From assembly GCA_038496675.1 (NCBI GenBank), contig CM076671.1, positions 6,289,706 to 6,353,705 of the forward strand: 64,000 nt of DNA. Direction: 5' to 3'. The DNA comes from Rachycentron canadum. Lineage: Eukaryota; Chordata; Actinopteri; Carangiformes; Rachycentridae. Of the stretch, positions 23,064-35,348 are shown one piece after another (position 1 is the first letter of the stretch; every line of letters starts with the position of its first letter). Both the position numbers and the translations under genes were made by a program. A model generated the notes under the pieces. The model was not told the origin of the DNA. It saw only the letters and a program-made list of their open reading frames with translations, and searched no databases.

Positions 23064-23412
23064 ACCATAGGCCGTCTGTAAAGGTGGACATAGGTTCTGT
23101 AAAGTGAGGCCAAAGCTGAAGAGCCTTAAACTTGAAATCTATCTAATGCCCACAGGCTCCAAATGTTGCAAAAAAAGTCAGAATTTATTGAAGTCTATGT
23201 GAAAATGACTCTACTTCTGCATTCAGAGGTGACTACCCAGTGATCAACAGACTGTACCAGACACAGCAACCTGCCAGAGAAAGCACAGAGCAGGCCCTCA
23301 CTCCTCCTCAGCTCCACCATCTCCTCCAAATATGGTTTCTTCTGATTCAAAAATAAATAAATAGATGGTAACAGCCAAATTACAAACTTGACGTAACAGT
23401 GGGTTACCACTT
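23064..23412 (+). mobile_element. Dispersed repeat family R1, copy 2
   Basis: It begins ACCATAGGCCGTCTGTAAAG and shares GCTGAAGAGCCTTAAAC, TTGAAGTCTATGTGAAAATG and CACTCCTCCTCAGCTCCACC with the other copies. It ends GTAACAGTGGGTTACCACTTG. It retains the central block with GCAACCTGCCAGAGAAAGC, which copy 1 lacks but the 46-kb copy has, so copy 1 is internally deleted. Same orientation as copy 1, about 2 kb away. Confidence 0.65.
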
Positions 23413-25950
23413 GTTTATAGCATATTATATCAGCTGTGGCTGGCAAACTAATTTACTGAGTCTTAAATGTCATTTCTAGCTGACATTTTAATGTATACCA
23501 GTGTCAGGCTTTAATTAACACAGTGGATGCTCTTGTTTTGACACTCAAAATAACATAGTTAGCTTATAATATGCTTCTTGGCTTTGGCGGTAACACTGTT
23601 TTACATACAACAGCATGATCATGAGAAAATGAAACTTTTCTTTAACCTGCATGTTGGCCCATCTCAGCACTGACAGGGCAATGATAAAATGCTGAGTTAC
23701 ACAACCTCAAGATTATGATCTTGTCAGACAACATAGCAGCACATTTAATCCAGCGTCAGGGGGGGAAATTTATCACTACACTGGGCTGGTGATCACTGGA
23801 TTGGAAGATCAGATGTCTGGGCTTTGTTAGATTCTGACACAGTTATCACTGATCCTATTAATGTTCCCTCACTGTAATACAACAGGTGATTTTAGCTCTG
23901 CAACAAAACCAGCTAATCCCTTCAGCTAAAGTATTGTGTTGAGATTTGGTCCTGGCTTCTATGAATAGGAACTGTCAAGTCGTTTAATATGACACTGGTT
24001 CTTTCTCTTTAGAGGCAATGAGGCAATAGACAGGACTTAAGGATAACAAGGCTGACCAGCAGCAGAAAGCTGAGATAACGAGGCCTCTGACAGACAGCTA
24101 AGGTAGGAAGCAGCTGAGAACTCAGAGCTCCTCTCTCATTACCAGTTTCTCACCTACCGACTCCAAAGCTAAATGTGTTTGCTCGGTGTTGGGAATATGC
24201 TGGTGTGCAAGCTGTGACATCTCCTCAACAATGAGCTGGAGATGCCAGGAGCTTGTTTTGCCATTTTGATGACAGACTTGGATTAAGTTGAGCCGACAGC
24301 TGAACTTTCTTGGATCAAATGCTATGGACATGTAATGTGGTTGTTTTGTTGAACCGAGTGCCACTGCATCACACATGCCATGATCACAGCAGAAGAAAGC
24401 AATGAGCAGTTGATTCATATTCTTTATATTTTGCACCATTTCTGCCAATAAGTCATATTTTTTAGTTGACTGAAATATTTTGCTCAGTACTGTGGACACA
24501 TTGTTACTGTGTGGGCGAAAACCAAGAGGAAGCAACTTTCTCCCATCTCCATTCCTACTCCTCTAAAATTTGTTTTCTAACTTTTAAGGGTTGTGGTTAC
24601 TTATGTACTTATTCATTTCAAGTTGATTGACAGCTGATTTAAGGCTTCAGTTTAAAAGCAAATGAAAGTACCTGATGGTTTGGTGGTAATTTTTTAAAAG
24701 CCAAAAGCATCTCTCATTATTTATAATTAATATCAAGTTAATCCTATTTATCATGTATTTTGTGATATCTACACAGGATTGTTTTTATAGTATATGTAGG
24801 GCTGTCTGTATATCATCTTTTTTTTTCTTTTTTTCTAACAATAACATTTTTTATTTAGTTTTTCATAGGATTAGCATCATTTTTTTATGATAATAATAAT
24901 AAGGGAAATATAGAATCTTTTCTGCCTCTTAAAAGCAAGTTTTTACTCGACACTGTTGTCTAATGTTCTCTCTTAGTGGGAATTGTTTGGTGAATAATTT
25001 ATATCAAGAAGGTCTGGACCTTATAGACCTATCAATTATTGACTTTTTTACTAAACAGTTTAAGGGCCGTTTACAGTACACAGGCTGCCAACAGAAGCCT
25101 CCATAATGTTAAGCTTGTGTGTGTGTGTGTAACTTCCCAAAAGTCTTTTGGTCCATTTCCACTTAAATGAGCCAATGTGTCCCTACACAAACACTGAGAG
25201 GGTTAATAGGATGTTCACCTTGGGGATGCCAAACTGAGAAAACGCCCTCTGGGAAAAGCCATAAGCACCTCAGCTTTCCCATGATTCCCAGCACAGGGTG
25301 AGTGATTCAGCAGTCATTAAACAGTTTCTTACATTTGTTCTGCTGAAACCCACAATTCATGCACCGCTTTGTCTTTCCCATTCAGTCAGCCTCAGACAAA
25401 TCAGGAAATCTGGTTTAGTAACTTGTATAAAATAGATGAGCACGTGCACGGAGCTTCTTTTCAGACAAAAATGGAGAAATGCTGGGGTGTTTCAGTTTGT
25501 GCTTTGGATGACTGGGGGTTGGTCAGTTTCATTACTGCAAAACATTCATGAATTATTAATTTCTCTACTTCTCTTCCAACTGCAATAGGGATCTCCATGT
25601 ACAGGTTATATCTAGATAAGATATAAAACCTCCTCATTACACAGAACCCTTTTAAAATCCAGCTCACACACAGCTCATGACTATGTTGGCTTGTCAAGTA
25701 CAATAACAGCACATTGGATTTGATTTGGTTAATTGAATAAGATTACAATACCTGATGTACACACCAGGGTACAACAAATATTAACACAAAGTCACATATA
25801 CTGCATAGACGAAACACTTAGCTGTGCAGAATATAAATGAACACAACTCCAGCAAAAACTGCTATGGGCAACTACTGTCCTTAGAGAAACCATTAACGAG
25901 TTAAGATGGTGTTGTAACAATGAATTAGTGCTACTTAATTGGTCCAAGAG
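23413..25950. other. Noncoding DNA, includes a 137-codon minus frame judged fortuitous
   Basis: The longest frame (24122-24535, minus) begins MLPLGFRPHSNN and has no signal peptide, domain or repeat that I recognise. Its length is within chance for this window. AT-rich microsatellite-like runs lie at 24818-24900, and a (GT)n lies at 25117-25130. Confidence 0.45.
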
Positions 25951-26175
25951 GTAATCATTTTGGTTTTTTGAAACCAGGAAAAACCATATTGGAGGCGAAG
26001 GTGGAGCTGAGGAGGAGTGGACCATCACTTAAAAAATAAACATCATGAACAGACTTGGCCATAAACTCACGAGGAAACCTTTTACTGAGCTAATAAATTG
26101 AGTGAGAAGTAGGGCCATTTTCACGTAGACTTCAATCTAATCTGATTTCTATGTCCACTTTCACATACAGTAAAC
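25951..26175 (-). mobile_element. Dispersed repeat family R1, copy 3 (minus)
   Basis: On the minus strand it reads TTACTGTATGTGAAAGTGG, then TTGAAGTCTACGTGAAAATG, TTAGCTCAGTAAAAGG, CACTCCTCCTCAGCTCCACC, and ends in a TTGGTTTCAAAAAACC-type block. These blocks match the 46-kb copy in order. The central region is deleted. Confidence 0.6.
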
Positions 26176-26733
26176 ACAAAAGTAAATATTAGCTGCCAAA
26201 CTAGTTACATCATCCACAAGTATCACCTGTAAAGATTAACATTAGTGCCAGTTGGAAGTACAACACATTAATTAGTCTTAACATATATAACAAGTCAACA
26301 GTAAAAGTAGGGAAACGGTAATATATGTTAAATATAGGGAGGCCAACTGTGATAAACAGTTCAACTTTCAGTTGGTTTCAGATTACAGTCGGTACAATCA
26401 GCTACAGACCAGAAAGACAACGTATTAGCATGTGTCTAGGCTTAAACTCCATATATGTGTCCCAGGAAATTTATGGAAATATATTTATGTATTAAACTAC
26501 TCTTCAGACACCGAACCAGACAAACTAAGACGCACAAATTGATAAAGTGTCCTCCTTGGCAGGAGTAAAAAAATGCATCTTTTTGAGAACGTTATGTTTT
26601 TTGTTCTAACAAGACATTACTCACTTTCACTGCTATGTCGTAATGTAAATCAATTTTTTAATTTTTTTTTTTTTTTTATGTTTGGCGTATTATCTATCTG
26701 ACCACACAGCCTGTTTGTTCTCTCTTTTTCCAG
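26176..26733. other. Noncoding DNA, T-rich end
   Basis: A T-rich stretch (26654-26679) precedes the polypyrimidine tract of the candidate exon at 26734. No repeat family is recognised. Confidence 0.5.
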
Positions 26734-26799
26734 ATATATTCATGACAGAAAAGAAATGGCGGTGTCACCGTGCCAGAACACAGGCGTTAATTTGCTCCG
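26734..26799 (+). other. Candidate 66-bp internal exon, near-perfect splice sites (unproven)
   Basis: The acceptor TTGTTCTCTCTTTTTCCAG (ends 26733) is almost all pyrimidine. The donor CCG|GTAAGTATC at 26800 matches the consensus at all six intron bases. The length is a multiple of three, and two frames are open. One reads YIHDRKEMAVSP then CQNTGVNLL, the other IFMTEKKWRCHR then ARTQALICS. Inclusion or skipping would not shift a reading frame, as is typical of alternative cassette exons. I do not recognise the protein. This is the best single splice pair in the window, but chance pseudo-exons of this quality exist. Confidence 0.4.
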
Positions 26800-29554
26800 G
26801 TAAGTATCAGATATATGGAAAGCCATGGTGATTCAATGCTATAGGTAGTGGAGTTAATTAGCTTTCTTGAGGCACACTGGCAGTATTTATCTCAGGGAGA
26901 AATCTGTGTGACATTTGTCCCTGTAATACACAACTACAGTACAGACAGCCAATAATTACTGTGATTGCTGTAAAGGCCAAATGAGTGTCAGACACATAAT
27001 TTATAGGTAGGTTTATAATTTCTTTAGGTTGATTATTCTTACTACAACTTATCTCCCCGTGACAATCTGAAAATTGAATCATTACAGCACATTAATCAGT
27101 GTTTATTCATGTTCTTGATCTTATAACCTTTCTTTGACTATATAGAAGAAAAGAAACGCCGAATATAATAACATATAATACATGAGGTTTCATAAGTGTG
27201 GGGCTGACTCATTGACATGGAAGGTTAGTGAAGTCGTTAGTTCCTTTAAAATTGGCTTCATAAGCTTTACAAATGTTGCTTTTCTGGGAGAGAGGAGGCT
27301 GGGGAGAAAAACAAGCATTCCCATCTTTGCATCGAGCGAGCAAGAAACAAGAAAAGAGAGGCAGGGAGAGATTGATCGTCTTATCCCCGACAGGAGAGCA
27401 GATTCTTGCAACAATAGTGCAAATAAATCACACACACCCAGAAAAAAAAAAAAATGTCCTTGCTTTCTTTAGTATTGGACTGTAAATTGTCAACACAGTG
27501 ATCCAGGTTATTTCTCACCCACTTTTATTCTGATCGGTGGATGAAGTTTTAGCAACCGACCAGTGTAATTGGAGACCTGTGAGCAGTATCATTAGCCAGC
27601 AAATCCATCTATGTCTAGCTACTGTATTTGAAAGGTTATTTTCACCATCCTTATAATTGTAATAGCAATGTAAGGCATCTGTGCAGGTTAGAAGATGATT
27701 TCAAAAACATGAAAAGACTGATCAGATGCTTTGGCAAATAGACAACAAAGTAATTTGTAGTAAACAGACTGAAATATCCAAAAATGTCAACATGAGCTTG
27801 ACATACAAAATGTCTCTGCAGAGCAATACCAGTATGTAAATGAAGCGGCGTGTGTCATCCACCAACTGTCGTGGCCACAATTTACAATCTTATGTTAACC
27901 TACTGCTTCTCGCCAACAAATAGAAACAAACCGCTCAGTCAAACATCTGCTACGGTGTGTGTCATCTAGACAGGCCGTCAGATAATGTTAGCGTTGCTTG
28001 AAATCAGTTACTTCAACAAAAACTTCAACTTACAAATTTCCCCCGTGAAAGGCTTTGTTTGCTTGTTTAGAGCCTGATGTTTTTCAGGTAAATGCTGTGC
28101 ATGTTAATAGGTTAAAGAGACATACGTAAGCCTGGCGCAGGTTTAAAGGCCGTGCTTTGTTAGCACAAGTCTCCTCACATACTGACAGCCAGCCTCTGAT
28201 AGTCTGAGGTGACATAGATCACTGTGCTATAGTATGTCTCATTACAAATGTGTGATCTGAAGTGGCCATAAGGCACATCACCTATGAATGAGATTAAATT
28301 GCTTTTTTATGAGGAGGAAGGGAAGAAATACGTGCACAAAGGCAGGTCTTGCCTTCAGTGTCCTCAATATCATAGATGTGCCCTTCAGTGACTTAGAGCA
28401 GACGGGCTGAAAAAACACTGAACATACAACAAGGCAACATCTGTGCATATCCGTCATCAAGTTAATACAAAGGCAGCGTTTCCTCTTTCGCTCCATTGTT
28501 CCTTTGTCTGTTTACACGCAAAAATACTTCCTTTCTTGCTGAGGTGGATTCACAAGTGTCTGAGTCTAGTCTACAATTTACATTTAAATGAAATGTGCTT
28601 GTATCATGCAAAGGCAAAATGCATTTCTTTATAATCCTTCAAACTGTGTTTTATAAATTAATCTGCAGTTATCATACTTTTCAGTAAAATCCTCCATTAA
28701 ATAAGACATCAAAGTCTTTGCTGTACCGTATCCTGTAATAGGATTGGATTTAACCATTTCCAAAAAAAAAAAAGATTGTTTTTTTATTAGTATTATTTTC
28801 TATAAAAAAAACATATTACAAAATCAGAAGTGATAGATTTAAACAAAAAGGTTTTCAAACTTAAAATCAATGAATAATAGACAGTAAATGAGTGGTATCC
28901 TACACATTTACCCATATTTACCCTTAATTGAGTATTTTATTTTGAAAAAGCAGCACATCAGTCTTTATTCGAATTTCATTTTGACCCTGTAGAGAATTTG
29001 ATTGACTGCCATCAGTGCCATCATCACCCTGTGTCTAACACTAGCACATATTGTAGCCCTTGCTTGTATGAAGGTGTGATAATATCTGTCATTACTCATT
29101 TCTCTCTGGCCTCTCACTGGCAGCGTCCAGCCTCTGAGTTTTTTTTTATGTGGCACTGCTAAAGGGTGACCTCTGTTAGAGAGAGGCAGGGATTTCAGAT
29201 TTACTTGAAGGGGCCGCCACATTCAGGCAGTGAAAGACAAGCAACTTGCACAAAAAAGAAAGAGTATACCATCTGTGTGTCAGTTTGTATACTACTGACC
29301 AGAGGGGTGGGGGTAGTCAACAAATAGGTGTGGGGAAAAAATGCAGGAAGGGTCTCACATTTCAAATAAAATATCTGTTTTCAGCTCAGCGTTTTTCCCA
29401 CGAAATAACTTTGGATAAACTATACAAGTACTTTCACACTCAGCAAGTTCAAAACAATCCACCACATTCCTCTTTGCACCAATTAGTTCAACCCAAATAC
29501 CCTCTCATCTCCACCTTTCCGTGCTCATTGTACTGAACTATTCAAAAAGGCACA
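26800..29554. other. Noncoding DNA, nothing recognised
   Basis: A13 at 27440-27452 and A-rich 28761-28772. Three overlapping frames at 27182-27485 are mutually shifted readings without domains. A minus 85-codon frame (28965-29222) is likewise unrecognised. Confidence 0.5.
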
Positions 29555-29720
29555 ATATGCAAAGAGAAGACTGGTTGCAAATTACTGGTAGCCTTGAGGG
29601 GGAACTGGTGCAAATTAACTGCACTTGCAGCATGATTTAGAATTGAATTAGGTACAAATACTTGAAAATTGCTTTTTCATTGTCACCTCAAGGCTTTTAA
29701 TTGGCAAACAGAACTGAAAA
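29555..29720. promoter_or_regulatory. Possible conserved noncoding element
   Basis: It contains an octamer-like ATATGCAAAG (29555-29564), GCAAATTACTGG, GCAAATTAACTGCACTTGC, GAATTGAATTAGG and TTTTAATTGGC. The sequence is unique-looking and non-repetitive. Conservation is untested. Confidence 0.25.
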
Positions 29721-30447
29721 CAGTCTGATACTCCAGAGGAGATCTGATGAGCTCGACATGTTGCAGATTGAATCCTGATCTATGTTTGATGGGAATAAAA
29801 AAATATGTTCTATTGTTGTAAAATGTATCTGTTGTCTTCTACCATCACACAGCTTCAATAAATAAAATCTAAGGATGTGGAAAAGTTTTTATTTTTCAGC
29901 CTTGACTTTATAAAAACTCACATTATGTTTTATTCCCATGGCAATGTGTGACTGCAACACCAAAACCATTTGTGTTGTCACAAACTAAGGTATGTGCAAC
30001 TGCTCCCGTCCCTTGAACCACCGTGTTAATGGTTCAAGGAAGAGGTTTGAAAACAACAGTAGCTATTCTGCAAATTCAAAGTGTTTCCTGTGATGCCGCC
30101 ACTGCCATTACGTGTAATTCCTTCATTTCTGAAGGATTACTGAGGAGGAGGATTATAGCTGTATGTACCACAGAATGTGCACAAAAGCACACTATTACAA
30201 CATTATCCATGTCTGTGATGACATGGTACATGTGCATTCACCATGTTTACTTATGAAAATTACATTCTTCTTGCGTTAGATTGCCTTTTGGGTCACACTT
30301 TACAATGATGTTACACAAATAATTTTTAATGCATGAAGGAGGAATTCAAGCATAAACACCTCAGAAATGAAAAGGCATACGTACCAACCTCCTACTTCAT
30401 ATATCAACTATTATCAACAACTACATCAATACCAGATGTATTGATGA
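29721..30447. other. Noncoding DNA; small hairpin and a possible repeat end
   Basis: A perfect 10-bp stem CCTTGAACCA (30011-30020) and TGGTTCAAGG (30030-30039) encloses a 9-nt loop. At 30292-30308, GGGTCACACTTTACAATG resembles the start of a common teleost repeat, but only a few bases support this. Confidence 0.4.
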
Positions 30448-30597
30448 TGAAGTCAAGTCAGTTTTTTTTTTATATAGCACCAGTTTAAAACATAAGTTAT
30501 ATTTAGGTACTTTCCAAATAGAGCAGGTCTGGACCTTCTCAATAGAAATTACTGACAGAGAACCAACTGTTCCCATCAAGAGCAAGCACTTGGCAAA
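30448..30597 (+). mobile_element. Teleost interspersed repeat R2, left part (interrupted)
   Basis: TTTATATAGCACCAGTTTAA, then ATTTAGGTACTTTCCAAATA, AGAGCAGGTCTGGACC, and TCAAGAGCAAGCACTTGGC follow in order a teleost repeat I recall ('TATATAGCGCC...GAGCAGGTCTAGACC...AGCAAGCACTTGGCGACAGTGGCAAGG'). The element stops at the start of a LINE-like insertion and resumes at 30821. Confidence 0.55.
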
Positions 30598-30820
30598 CAT
30601 CCATCCATCATCTACACCATGAAGGGTCAGGAGGGGGCAATCCCAGCTGACATTGGGCAAAGGCGGGGTACACCCGGTCTATCGCAGGGCCAGCAAACAA
30701 CCAGTCACGCCTACGGACAATTTAGAGTCACCGATTACCCTAATGTGTATGTCTTTGGAGGAAGGGGTAACCCGGGGGGAACCCACACAGGCACAGGGAG
30801 AACATGCAAACACACACACA
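30598..30820 (-). mobile_element. LINE 3'-end fragment (RTE-like), nested insertion
   Basis: On the plus strand it reads CATCCATCCATCATCTACACC, then CAATCCCAGCTGACATTGGG, CGGTCTATCGCAGGGCC, ACGGACAATTTAGAGTCACC, ATGTGTATGTCTTTGGAGG and ACAGGGAGAACATGCAAAC. This is the complement of the 3' tail of a widespread teleost LINE, whose sense strand ends in (GATG)n, as in RTE-clade elements. The RTE assignment is from memory. No reverse transcriptase remains. Open frames crossing it are repeat artefacts. It sits inside repeat R2. Confidence 0.6.
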
Positions 30821-30905
30821 GAAGCAGACTCAGGGTGGGCGGGCATCTGCCTTGACTGGTTGGGTTGAGAGAGAGCGAGAAAAGAGAAAAAAACAGCAAC
30901 AATAG
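30821..30905 (+). mobile_element. Teleost interspersed repeat R2, right part
   Basis: AGCAGACTCAGGGTGGGCGG, then GCATCTGCCTTGACTGGTTG and GGTTGAGAGAGAGCGAG followed by AACAGCAACAATAGTGATAA continue the same remembered repeat ('CAGACTCAGGGTGGGCGGCCATCTGCCTCGACCGGTTGG'). About 50 bp of R2 expected between the two parts are missing at the insertion point. Confidence 0.55.
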
Positions 30906-32422
30906 TGATAATGGTAACTGTATAACTATAGCACTATAGTGAATTAAGCGTTGAAAACGTGGATTAATCCAGCACTACTGATCTTTCTGGATATACTGTA
31001 CATGTTTCTTGTTTATTAGATGGTTTGCAACTTAATGTTTATTGGGTGTGTTACATTTGTTTTTATGTATATATAATATATGTGGTGGGGAGGAACACAT
31101 CTCCCACACTCATCTCTGAGTGTCATCCCACATTCATCTGTATGCATTACATTGGAGTGACAATATACTTTACTGCGAAGTTAATGGGGCAAAGTGGGTC
31201 AAGGATAAGCTAAGTCATCTCTTGTCATCAGTGATGTGGAAAGAGAGCAGTGCTTTCAGTATGAGGTTAGACTGTGGTTTACTTTATATATTGAATATCC
31301 ACATGTTGAATATACTGTACAACAATGCTGCAGCACTGACTTTTATTATTACTTTGAGTGCTTAAACATAACCAATAAACGCTTTATTGTCCATACAGTA
31401 GATTGTACAGAAAACAAATGAATATGTTGCCAGTCAACTTCAACATTATTAGCATTCAATGACGTTTCCTCACTTGATTCAGACAAATACAGTGCAGGAA
31501 TTAGGTTTCCTTCAAAAAAAAATATTTGCTGTTGCAAAATAGCAATGTATAAACATTACGTTTTTGTTCCAGTAGTGCAGCTACTCAGATCTTCAGACAG
31601 TTCGAGGAAATGTGGGAGTAATGTGTGCATCGAGACATGAGATAAAGGTTTGAAATAACATGGCCACAAGTTGAACATTTTCTCAAAAACATTATTCTGT
31701 AAAAACACCAGTATGTCATCCGCTCCCATAGGTGTGTTTTGTATTTTAATATCTCTGAAGAATGAGTTCCATTTATGTGGACTCTTAAAAACTAAAATAT
31801 TTCCACAATTTCTTCTCGAGGCAGTCTGAGGTTTGATGCAGCTCACACTGACACTGTAAAGTTTTGGACTCACTGTGCTTTCTGCTCTTATCCCTCCAAA
31901 CTTATATCTGCCCGCTAGTAATGAACTGCGGATCCCTGCCTCTGCCCTCCTTTGTGGTGCCAAAAGGATGGATCTGTTCTTTATCTTGCACGTTCTTGAA
32001 ATAAATTACACTGTGCAAGTAAAAGACAAGCAATCCGGCTGCTGCAGAAATTGTTTGTCTGAACGGCATTTTTATTTGGCAGTCTTCACTTGAACAGCTG
32101 GAAATCAATTTCCCCCCTCTCCAAAGTTAAACATGCAAAGTGTTTGTTTCTATAATTTATGTTGTGTTTGCCTTAACAAACGCCTACACACTGAGAAGCA
32201 GACAGAGCTTTCCTCTGACCGAGCTTAAGCTGTTAATTTTTTACTAGCGGTGACTAAAACTCTACTCTCAGATAAAAATCGCTCATCTACTAATTGTCTT
32301 TTTGACAATTAAAAAGGGCACTTCCTATTTAGTGACAATCAGAATAAAAGTCTCAAAAGATCTAATATATCAAATTTCTGCTTTTTGTTTGTTGAGCCCC
32401 GCCCACCCATTTTAGCAGCGGT
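30906..32422. other. Noncoding DNA, includes a 135-codon minus frame judged fortuitous
   Basis: The minus frame 31556-31963 begins MAPQRRAEAGIRSS and has no recognised domain. An eight-pair hairpin TAATTGTC/GACAATTA with a T5 loop lies at 32291-32311. TA-rich runs occur near 31065-31082. Confidence 0.45.
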
Positions 32423-32640
32423 GTTGGGGTGGATGTGGTTCAGGAGGTAGAGTGGGTTGTCCACTGATTAATAGGTTGTAGTAGGTTGGTGGTTCAATTG
32501 CCTCTGATGGCTGTCACATCAGCGCGAGTGTGGGTCAGCATGGTGCTCTGTGAATGTGTGTGTGAATAGGTGAATGTGCCTTTCAGTGTAAAGCACTTAA
32601 GACTGGAAAAGCGCGACATAAGCACAAAGTTTATTTCAGT
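32423..32640 (+). mobile_element. tRNA-derived SINE, internally deleted
   Basis: Box A region TGTGGTTCAGGAGGTAGAG (32435-32453), then GTTGTCCACTGATTAATAGG, then a degenerate box B GGTTCAATTGCC (32491-32502). The body holds GTGAATGTGTGTGTGAATAG and GTGAATGTGCC, and the tail GTGTAAAGCACTTAAGACTG, AAAAGCGCGACATAAGC. This matches in order a common teleost SINE. Relative to the remembered consensus, part of the body after box B is missing. Confidence 0.7.
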
Positions 32641-33689
32641 TCAATATTATTAGATTTATGACTTTTTATGACTTGAATTCAGGGATCACAATTGAACAAA
32701 AGCAGCTTCTCGTGTCTGCACAACAACGGCGGATTTTGTCTGACTAAGCTAATGCTGATTGGACAGTCAATAGAGATCCGTGTTAACCCCAGAGACGCAC
32801 TGGATGTGTGGCGTAAACACATGTGTTTGTTCACACCGGCTGTGTACCAGCTCCATCTCTTTACACAGACTTTGCTGGATAACTGAATGTTCAGTTTCTC
32901 TTCTGATTTATTTTGACAGAAAATGTCTCTAAAACACCAACATCTCCACGTGTAGCTGTTAACATGGTTACATATATCTGTCACATATATTGGATTCAGC
33001 CGAGAGACTTTGGTGGAAAGTGTCTGTGCAGTATTGCTGGTCTTTCCTCTGTCCATCTGCGCATGTAAGAAATTGTTGAGACACAGAATCTCTAGATTAC
33101 ATGCACCCGCGATGCAAGCAGGCAGTTTGTCTGCTCTAATCCATTAACACGGGTGCCAAAATGAAAACTAAGATGTTCCGCAGGCCGCCACGCATCCAGT
33201 GCGTTTCCGGTGTAAGGGAGTAGTCTATTATGAAGCCTGACCTAGACATACTGCGAGTCTGCAGAACTTGAACCTTAATTTGGACCACATGGATGCAAGA
33301 TTTCAAGTGCAATCATCACCCTAAATGCCACAACATTAATATAGGTTTTATTTCTCCTATAATAAATATTTTTAAGTAAGAAAGTAGAATTTGGAATTTA
33401 AAAGAAACAACACCAGAGGAGAAATATTCTCACCCAACTCTTGTAAAACTCTGTGCCGAGTCTCATAACAGACTTCATCAGGCCAAAAGCTTCATGAGCG
33501 ACTGGGGGGGAAGCCAGTTAAACGTCTCAGCAAGTTTAACATTTCGAGGGAAAAATATTTTTTAAGAAAAAAGTTATCTGTCATCCTTGTGAGTCAGACA
33601 CGCTGAGCTCCATGTTGGCTAGAGGGAAAATAAAACTGACACAGGTGTCAGCTTCACTCATCTTCTTCAGCATTCAATTTTACACAGCC
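32641..33689. other. Noncoding DNA, nothing recognised
   Basis: A 125-codon minus frame (32679-33056) and an opposing plus frame (32692-32886) have no domain. A G7 run lies at 33503-33511. Confidence 0.45.
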
Positions 33690-33880
33690 AATGAAATTCT
33701 TCATTCATTGCTATTTTTAGATAGCACATATACTGTATTTACTCATTTCCTCATGCAAATGAGTCCATTAAGACAGTTATGAGGAAGAAATCCATTATGC
33801 TCGTACTACAATGGCAGAGATGCACAGCGTTGTTATTCAGGTCAAAGTTTTTGGTGGTGCTATTATGTTATGCTGAGCCA
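33690..33880. promoter_or_regulatory. Possible conserved noncoding element
   Basis: A perfect POU octamer ATGCAAAT (33753-33760) sits in TTTCCTCATGCAAATGAGTC, with CCATTAAGACAG and ACAGCCAATGAAATTC nearby. The sequence is non-repetitive. The octamer is seen. The enhancer role is inference. Confidence 0.3.
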
Positions 33881-35348
33881 CAACACACTGGAAAAGCAAG
33901 GCACTGCTGCGCTTTCATCACTCGCTCATTTGCCAAGTTATAACATTCCCCGTCATGCTGTTTATTTCCATACAAATAAAGCACATCCATTTAAATTGGG
34001 GTGTGAATTTAATCTAGAGGCAGGTTTATCTGCTGTACACCCCCCAGCCCCCACCCCCCCCAATTGCTTGTGCACAAAAAATAAAAGTAAAAATACATCC
34101 AGTGCAACCACTGCCAGCTCATTATTTCTGTTATATTTAATTCATGTTAGGCATGTTTTTCCACATGGATGCTGATGCGCCACAACGCTGAAACAACGGC
34201 ATGAATCACAACTGTTCAGGCACAAAGCTGAAGATCATGGCAGATGCGCAGAGTTTAAGCGAGGCTGGTTTCGGGTCTTCTTTGTGAAAACGGCAGCCAA
34301 TCATGTTTGACTTTTCCTATTGTTTGCTGCTAAAACGCCATCAAAACGCAGGCCATGACCAAAGTAACCTCATCACTAGAATAAAGACATCTTCAGAGTT
34401 CTTTACTGGTGTAAATCGCCTTCTCGGGCATCTGTCTGTCGTCCAGAAAGGAAAGGTCAACACTAATCACAACCAACATAATGATTTTGGAGTGGTCGTC
34501 TTGGCTTTCCATCTCATGATTACGACAGGGAATTATGCAACAAATACTCCTCCTCCATCTCACAAAGATGCTCAATGCACATTAAATTTGGATCAAGTCG
34601 GATTATCCAGAAGGCCGAGGCATATTTCAAACATCATGTGCTGTCAAAAATGACTTCTTCCTTCTTTGTAGTGACCGGAAAAATTGCATCAGGGGAAGAA
34701 CGTGATTCTGCAGAGATATCAGAGGGAAAAAAAAAAAAAAAACAGTGCTCGGAAATGTTAACAAATTGTATAAAAAATCCCTACAGCTCCGGGCTCAGGC
34801 ACTTTGTGTTGTGCGCCTGCTGAATTTGATGATTATTTATGAAAGGCTCATATGTAAATCTACTCCCTTTTAGCTGCTTTGTCTCCTCCACAACAGGTGT
34901 ATCACCTCTGGCAGCTGAATTTACCGCGAGCTTGGGAAAAAGACAGTTATCAGACAGACAGAGCCGGGTATCACTGGCTTGCTTCAACCTCTTTCTGCTG
35001 TCAAGTACATCTGTGTTTGAGTTTGTTTTTGATTCTGTGCTGCAGTCTTTGTGGGAAAAAAAGGGAAACACTGAAGCCACTGAACATCTGTTGCATACTA
35101 ATGACTTGCCAGTGGTGGGCGGCTGTGATGTTTTCTACAAACTTAACAAATATGAGTTAGTATTTTGATTTAGAAGAGAAAAGAGGGAAAGGTTTTGAAC
35201 CAGCTTTTTGCTGATGTTTCTACAGTCTACCGCAACTAAATTACTTCTTATTGCAAGTGAACAAGTGGAGATACAATTCGTCTGTCAACACCCATAGCTT
35301 CATGTAAAAGTTAATTAAAAACAACACCAAGAAAAAACAGTAAATGTC
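33881..35348. other. Noncoding DNA with C-rich tract and A16
   Basis: Three C runs at 34040-34045, 34048-34052 and 34054-34061 could form a G-quadruplex on the minus strand. A16 lies at about 34727-34742. The overlapping frames at 34781-35168 (up to 109 codons, both strands) show no domain and shadow each other. Confidence 0.5.

Noticed and set aside
24122..24535. 137-codon minus-strand frame as a gene
   Set aside because: Within the chance length distribution and without a known motif. Its apparent internal donor has no matching acceptor of quality.
25003..25020. Second copy of repeat R2 (GGTCTGGACCTT match)
   Set aside because: Only about 12 bases match and the flanks do not follow the R2 order.
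30619..30868. Two overlapping glycine-rich frames as a small protein
   Set aside because: They are translations of the complement of a LINE 3' tail and vary with repeat divergence.
31556..31963. 135-codon minus-strand frame as a gene
   Set aside because: No family recognised and no splice or promoter support. The length fits chance.
32291..32311. Hairpin with T loop as a transcription terminator
   Set aside because: Intrinsic terminators of this form are bacterial. Here it is a short chance inverted repeat in fish DNA.
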